64,000 bases of DNA from CAVTJL01 sp963735065. GTDB lineage: Bacteria > Pseudomonadota > Alphaproteobacteria > Geminicoccales > Geminicoccaceae. How positions within the stretch are numbered: the stretch's first letter is position 1; each line of letters starts with the position of its first letter. Below, one piece after another: positions 62,083-64,000 of this stretch. A model generated the notes under the pieces. That model saw nothing but the letters and a program-made list of their open reading frames with translations. It searched no databases and was not told the DNA's origin. The stretch lies in the NCBI GenBank assembly GCA_963735065.1, contig CAVTJL010000001.1, forward strand, positions 744,001 to 808,000, given 5' to 3'. The position numbers and the translations under genes were made by a program.

Positions 62083-63530
62083 GCCTCAGGGCTTCCATCG
62101 TCGTCCCGGTCTACAATGGCGGGCACGATCTCGAGGCCTGCCTCGTGGCCCTCACCCGCCAGAGCCTGCCGCGGGCCGACTACGAGATCATCCTCGTCGA
62201 CGACGGCTCGACCGATGGCAGCGCCGAGCTCGCCCGGCGGCACGGCGTGCAGGTGATCCGACAGCGCCAGCAGGGTGCGCCGGCAGCGCGCAATGCGGGC
62301 CTCCGCGCGGCCCAGGGTGCCTGGGTCGCCTTCACCGACGCCGACTGCGTGCCGTCCCGACGCTGGCTCGAGCAGCTGCTGGCAGCCGTCGAGCGACATC
62401 CCGAGGCGCTGGGCGCCGCCGGCACGACGACGGGCCTGGGCTCCGCCACGCCGGCCGCGCGCTTCGTCGACCTCAGCGGCGGCCTCGATCCGGCGCGCTA
62501 TCTCGGCCACGCCCGCTGGCCCTTCGCCCCCACGGCGAACGTGATGTATCGGCGGGACGCGGTGCTGGCCCTGGGCGGCTTCGACGAGCGCTATGCCGCC
62601 TACGACGCCTGCGACCTCCACACCAGGCTCCGCCCGCCGCCGGGCAGCTTCCTCCTGGCGCCGCGCGCCCTGGTCCTGCACCGCCACCGCGCCACCTGGG
62701 GGCAGTATTTCCGGCAGCAGCGGAACTACGGCCGCGGGCTCGCGCAGTTTTGTCTGCGCCATCGGGGCGAGGTCGGCTGGACGGCGCTCACCGAGCTCAA
62801 GGCTTGGGGACGGCTCGCCGCCTCCCTCCCCGCCTGCCTCGGCGGCAAGGACGATGCGGCCCTCGTGCGGCGGGGGAGCTTCCTCAAGGATCTGGCCCAG
62901 CGGCTGGGCTTCGTGAAGGCCTACTGGTCACCGGCGGAGCGGCGCCGATGGCGGGTGGAGGTCGAGCGGCCCGAGAGCGCGCGCCCCGGGACTCCTGCGC
63001 CGCCTGAGACGTCGCATCCGACGGCCCGCCGATGCCCTGCTGTCGCTGCAGCTCGCCTGGTTCATGTGGCGGCTGCCGCGCCGGATGCGCACGGCGACGC
63101 TGCCGCAGCTCCTGGATGCGATCCGCGCGGCCCCCCGCTCCGGCAGCGGGGCCATCGAGGCCGACGTCGAGCGCATCCGCCGGCTGCGCGGCATGTGGTT
63201 CGGCCTTCCCGCCCTGGCGCCCTACAATACCTGCTTCATGCGGGCGCTCAGCATGTACCGGTTCCTCGATCCGGGCGAGGCCGAGATGCGCCTGCACTGG
63301 GTGATCGAGCCCGGGCGCACGGCGGGCGACCGCTTGCGCAGCCATGCCTGGGTGACCGTCGGCGGAAGCCTCGTCGAGGAGGTCGACATGACCGGGGCGG
63401 GCGTCACGCACGGGCTCTACAGCCACCCACGCGCGCCCGACGAGCGCGCCGTCCGCTACCCCTCAGCCACGCCAGGGCACGCCGCGCAGCGTGCGTGACA
63501 CCACGAGGAGCGGCCTTGCCGCGTAGTTGA
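62079..63530 (+). CDS. Family-2 glycosyltransferase with an anomalous tail
   Basis: About 300 residues are a normal GT2: IVVPVYNGGHDLEACLVAL, LVDDGSTDGSAELA, DxD in FTDADCVPSRRWL and YRRDAVLALGGFDERYAAYD. The family end is near AYWSPAERRRWR (about 62950). Beyond that the open frame continues to 63530 as Pro/Arg/Ala-rich sequence that is a shadow of the next gene. A frameshift or lost stop is likely. ATG 62079 overlaps the previous stop. Confidence 0.75.
   Translation: MSLRASIVVPVYNGGHDLEACLVALTRQSLPRADYEIILVDDGSTDGSAELARRHGVQVIRQRQQGAPAARNAGLRAAQGAWVAFTDADCVPSRRWLEQLLAAVERHPEALGAAGTTTGLGSATPAARFVDLSGGLDPARYLGHARWPFAPTANVMYRRDAVLALGGFDERYAAYDACDLHTRLRPPPGSFLLAPRALVLHRHRATWGQYFRQQRNYGRGLAQFCLRHRGEVGWTALTELKAWGRLAASLPACLGGKDDAALVRRGSFLKDLAQRLGFVKAYWSPAERRRWRVEVERPESARPGTPAPPETSHPTARRCPAVAAARLVHVAAAAPDAHGDAAAAPGCDPRGPPLRQRGHRGRRRAHPPAARHVVRPSRPGALQYLLHAGAQHVPVPRSGRGRDAPALGDRARAHGGRPLAQPCLGDRRRKPRRGGRHDRGGRHARALQPPTRARRARRPLPLSHARARRAACVTPRGAALPRS
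63064..63498 (+). CDS. Lasso-peptide-B2-type transglutaminase-like cysteine protein
   Basis: 144 residues of the Transglut_core3 family (lasso peptide maturation protease subunit B2 and relatives). The catalytic Cys is in YNTCFMRALSMYRFLD, the His in SHAWVTVGGSLVEEVD with a nearby Asp. ATG 63064 has no ribosome site; the frame is open upstream from 62917 and encodes a plausible N-terminal helix (LLRRLRRRIRRPADALLS), so the real start may be earlier and non-ATG. Overlaps the convergent edge gene by 36 bases. Confidence 0.78.
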   Translation: MWRLPRRMRTATLPQLLDAIRAAPRSGSGAIEADVERIRRLRGMWFGLPALAPYNTCFMRALSMYRFLDPGEAEMRLHWVIEPGRTAGDRLRSHAWVTVGGSLVEEVDMTGAGVTHGLYSHPRAPDERAVRYPSATPGHAAQRA

Positions 63531-64000
63531 GGGCAGCGAGCTGCCGCGGCAGCGCCAGCTGCTCGATCTCCTTGGCCGTCGGCGCCAGGGTCTGCAGCGG
63601 CAGATAGGCCACGGGCCTGAGGCCGTCGTGCCAGCGCTCGCGCGCCCGCCAGTGCCACAGGCACTTTTGATAGTGCGAGGGATACCAGGAGGCGGCATCG
63701 GCATCGCGGAGAATGGCCTGCGCCACGGCCTCCACCTGCGGCCGAAGCGGCGGCAGGCGGTGGGCCACCTCCGCCGGCAGGGCATCAAGGCCCAAAAGCT
63801 CATCCGTCAGGGCGAGCGCCAGCAGCATCATGCCGGTGGCATGCAGCTCGGCTGCCCGGCGCAGCACGCCCTCCCAGTCGATCGCAGGCTCGGCGCGCAG
63901 CAGCCGGGCAAGGTCGACCAGGTAGCTGAGCGAGACCCACCACAGCTCCTTGGTCGCGTAGAAGCAGAGAATGAGCAGCAGATCCTCGGCGGCCGGCAGC
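63463..64000 (-). CDS. NTP_transf_5-type uncharacterised nucleotidyltransferase (partial)
   Basis: C-terminal 178 codons of a gene running off the window. It contains LLILCFYATKELWWVSLSYL, VDLARLLRAEPAIDWEGVLR and LALTDELLGLDALPAEVAHR, the helical part of the PF14907-type family that accompanies PqqD/lasso-B2 genes. The nucleotidyltransferase core lies beyond 64000. Convergent with the transglutaminase-like gene. Confidence 0.78.
   Translation of the reverse strand, partial: LPAAEDLLLILCFYATKELWWVSLSYLVDLARLLRAEPAIDWEGVLRRAAELHATGMMLLALALTDELLGLDALPAEVAHRLPPLRPQVEAVAQAILRDADAASWYPSHYQKCLWHWRARERWHDGLRPVAYLPLQTLAPTAKEIEQLALPRQLAALNYAARPLLVVSRTLRGVPWRG

Noticed and set aside
1..64000. CRISPR arrays, insertion sequences, rRNA
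   Set aside because: No regularly spaced direct repeats, transposase-like proteins or rRNA sequence were seen.

Overview
The window is a high-GC stretch (about 70 % by eye) densely packed with genes. The neighbours recognised here fit a soil or water alphaproteobacterium: NnrU, an aquaporin, class III cyclases with a membrane anchor, an Alg8/Alg44-like pair, a P1B-5 ATPase and an AtzEGH-type amide pathway. The order cannot be fixed from the sequence; Rhodospirillales or Hyphomicrobiales relatives are my inference. No rRNA, tRNA, CRISPR array or insertion sequence was seen.

Layout. 0-6.2 kb: GNAT acetyltransferase, NnrU, imidazolonepropionase, a cyclase joining a haem-anchor-like membrane domain to a ferredoxin, a deletion scar joining a LysR 3' end to a catalase 3' end, and an aquaporin. 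6.4-10.4 kb: a polar amino-acid ABC transporter with two tandem binding proteins. 10.5-17.5 kb: a molybdopterin oxidoreductase, then an operon for a 2-oxoacid:ferredoxin oxidoreductase with its own flavin/ferredoxin subunit. 17.5-26.7 kb: FAD oxidase, PPOX flavoprotein, cytosine-deaminase-like amidohydrolase, creatininase-like enzyme, DsbB with a small partner that is easy to miss, SDR, FkbM methyltransferase and O-antigen ligase.

26.7-41.4 kb is the most coherent block. It appears to encode uptake and complete mineralisation of cyanuric acid/biuret: an AtzD/barbiturase-family ring opener, biuret hydrolase, AtzG-AtzE, AtzH, AtzF, cyanase, formamidase, a BMP-type ABC importer and a GntR regulator. 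Four copies of a 12-bp palindrome-like site form two pairs spaced 63 and 62 bp, in front of the two main transcription starts. The block has two one-base frameshifts (a hydrolase and the importer ATPase). It is also interrupted by an opposite-strand, lower-GC AbiEii-like module.

41.4-52.9 kb: Nudix, DoxX/LysR pair, P1B-5 metal ATPase with a hemerythrin tail, DNA glycosylase, exonuclease III, GMC oxidoreductase with Tat small subunit, glyoxalase I, aldo/keto reductase, RHH protein and response regulator. 53.1-57.8 kb: an Alg8-like membrane protein whose glycosyltransferase motifs are degenerate, a PilZ/Alg44-like partner, cyclopropane fatty-acid synthase and a hydrolase. 57.9-64 kb: a polysaccharide flippase, then a coupled operon of a PqqD-type RRE protein, HprK-like kinase, two family-2 glycosyltransferases and a lasso-B2-type transglutaminase, facing a truncated NTP_transf_5-type gene at the window edge. 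This last operon looks like part of a peptide-modifying or envelope cluster of unknown product.
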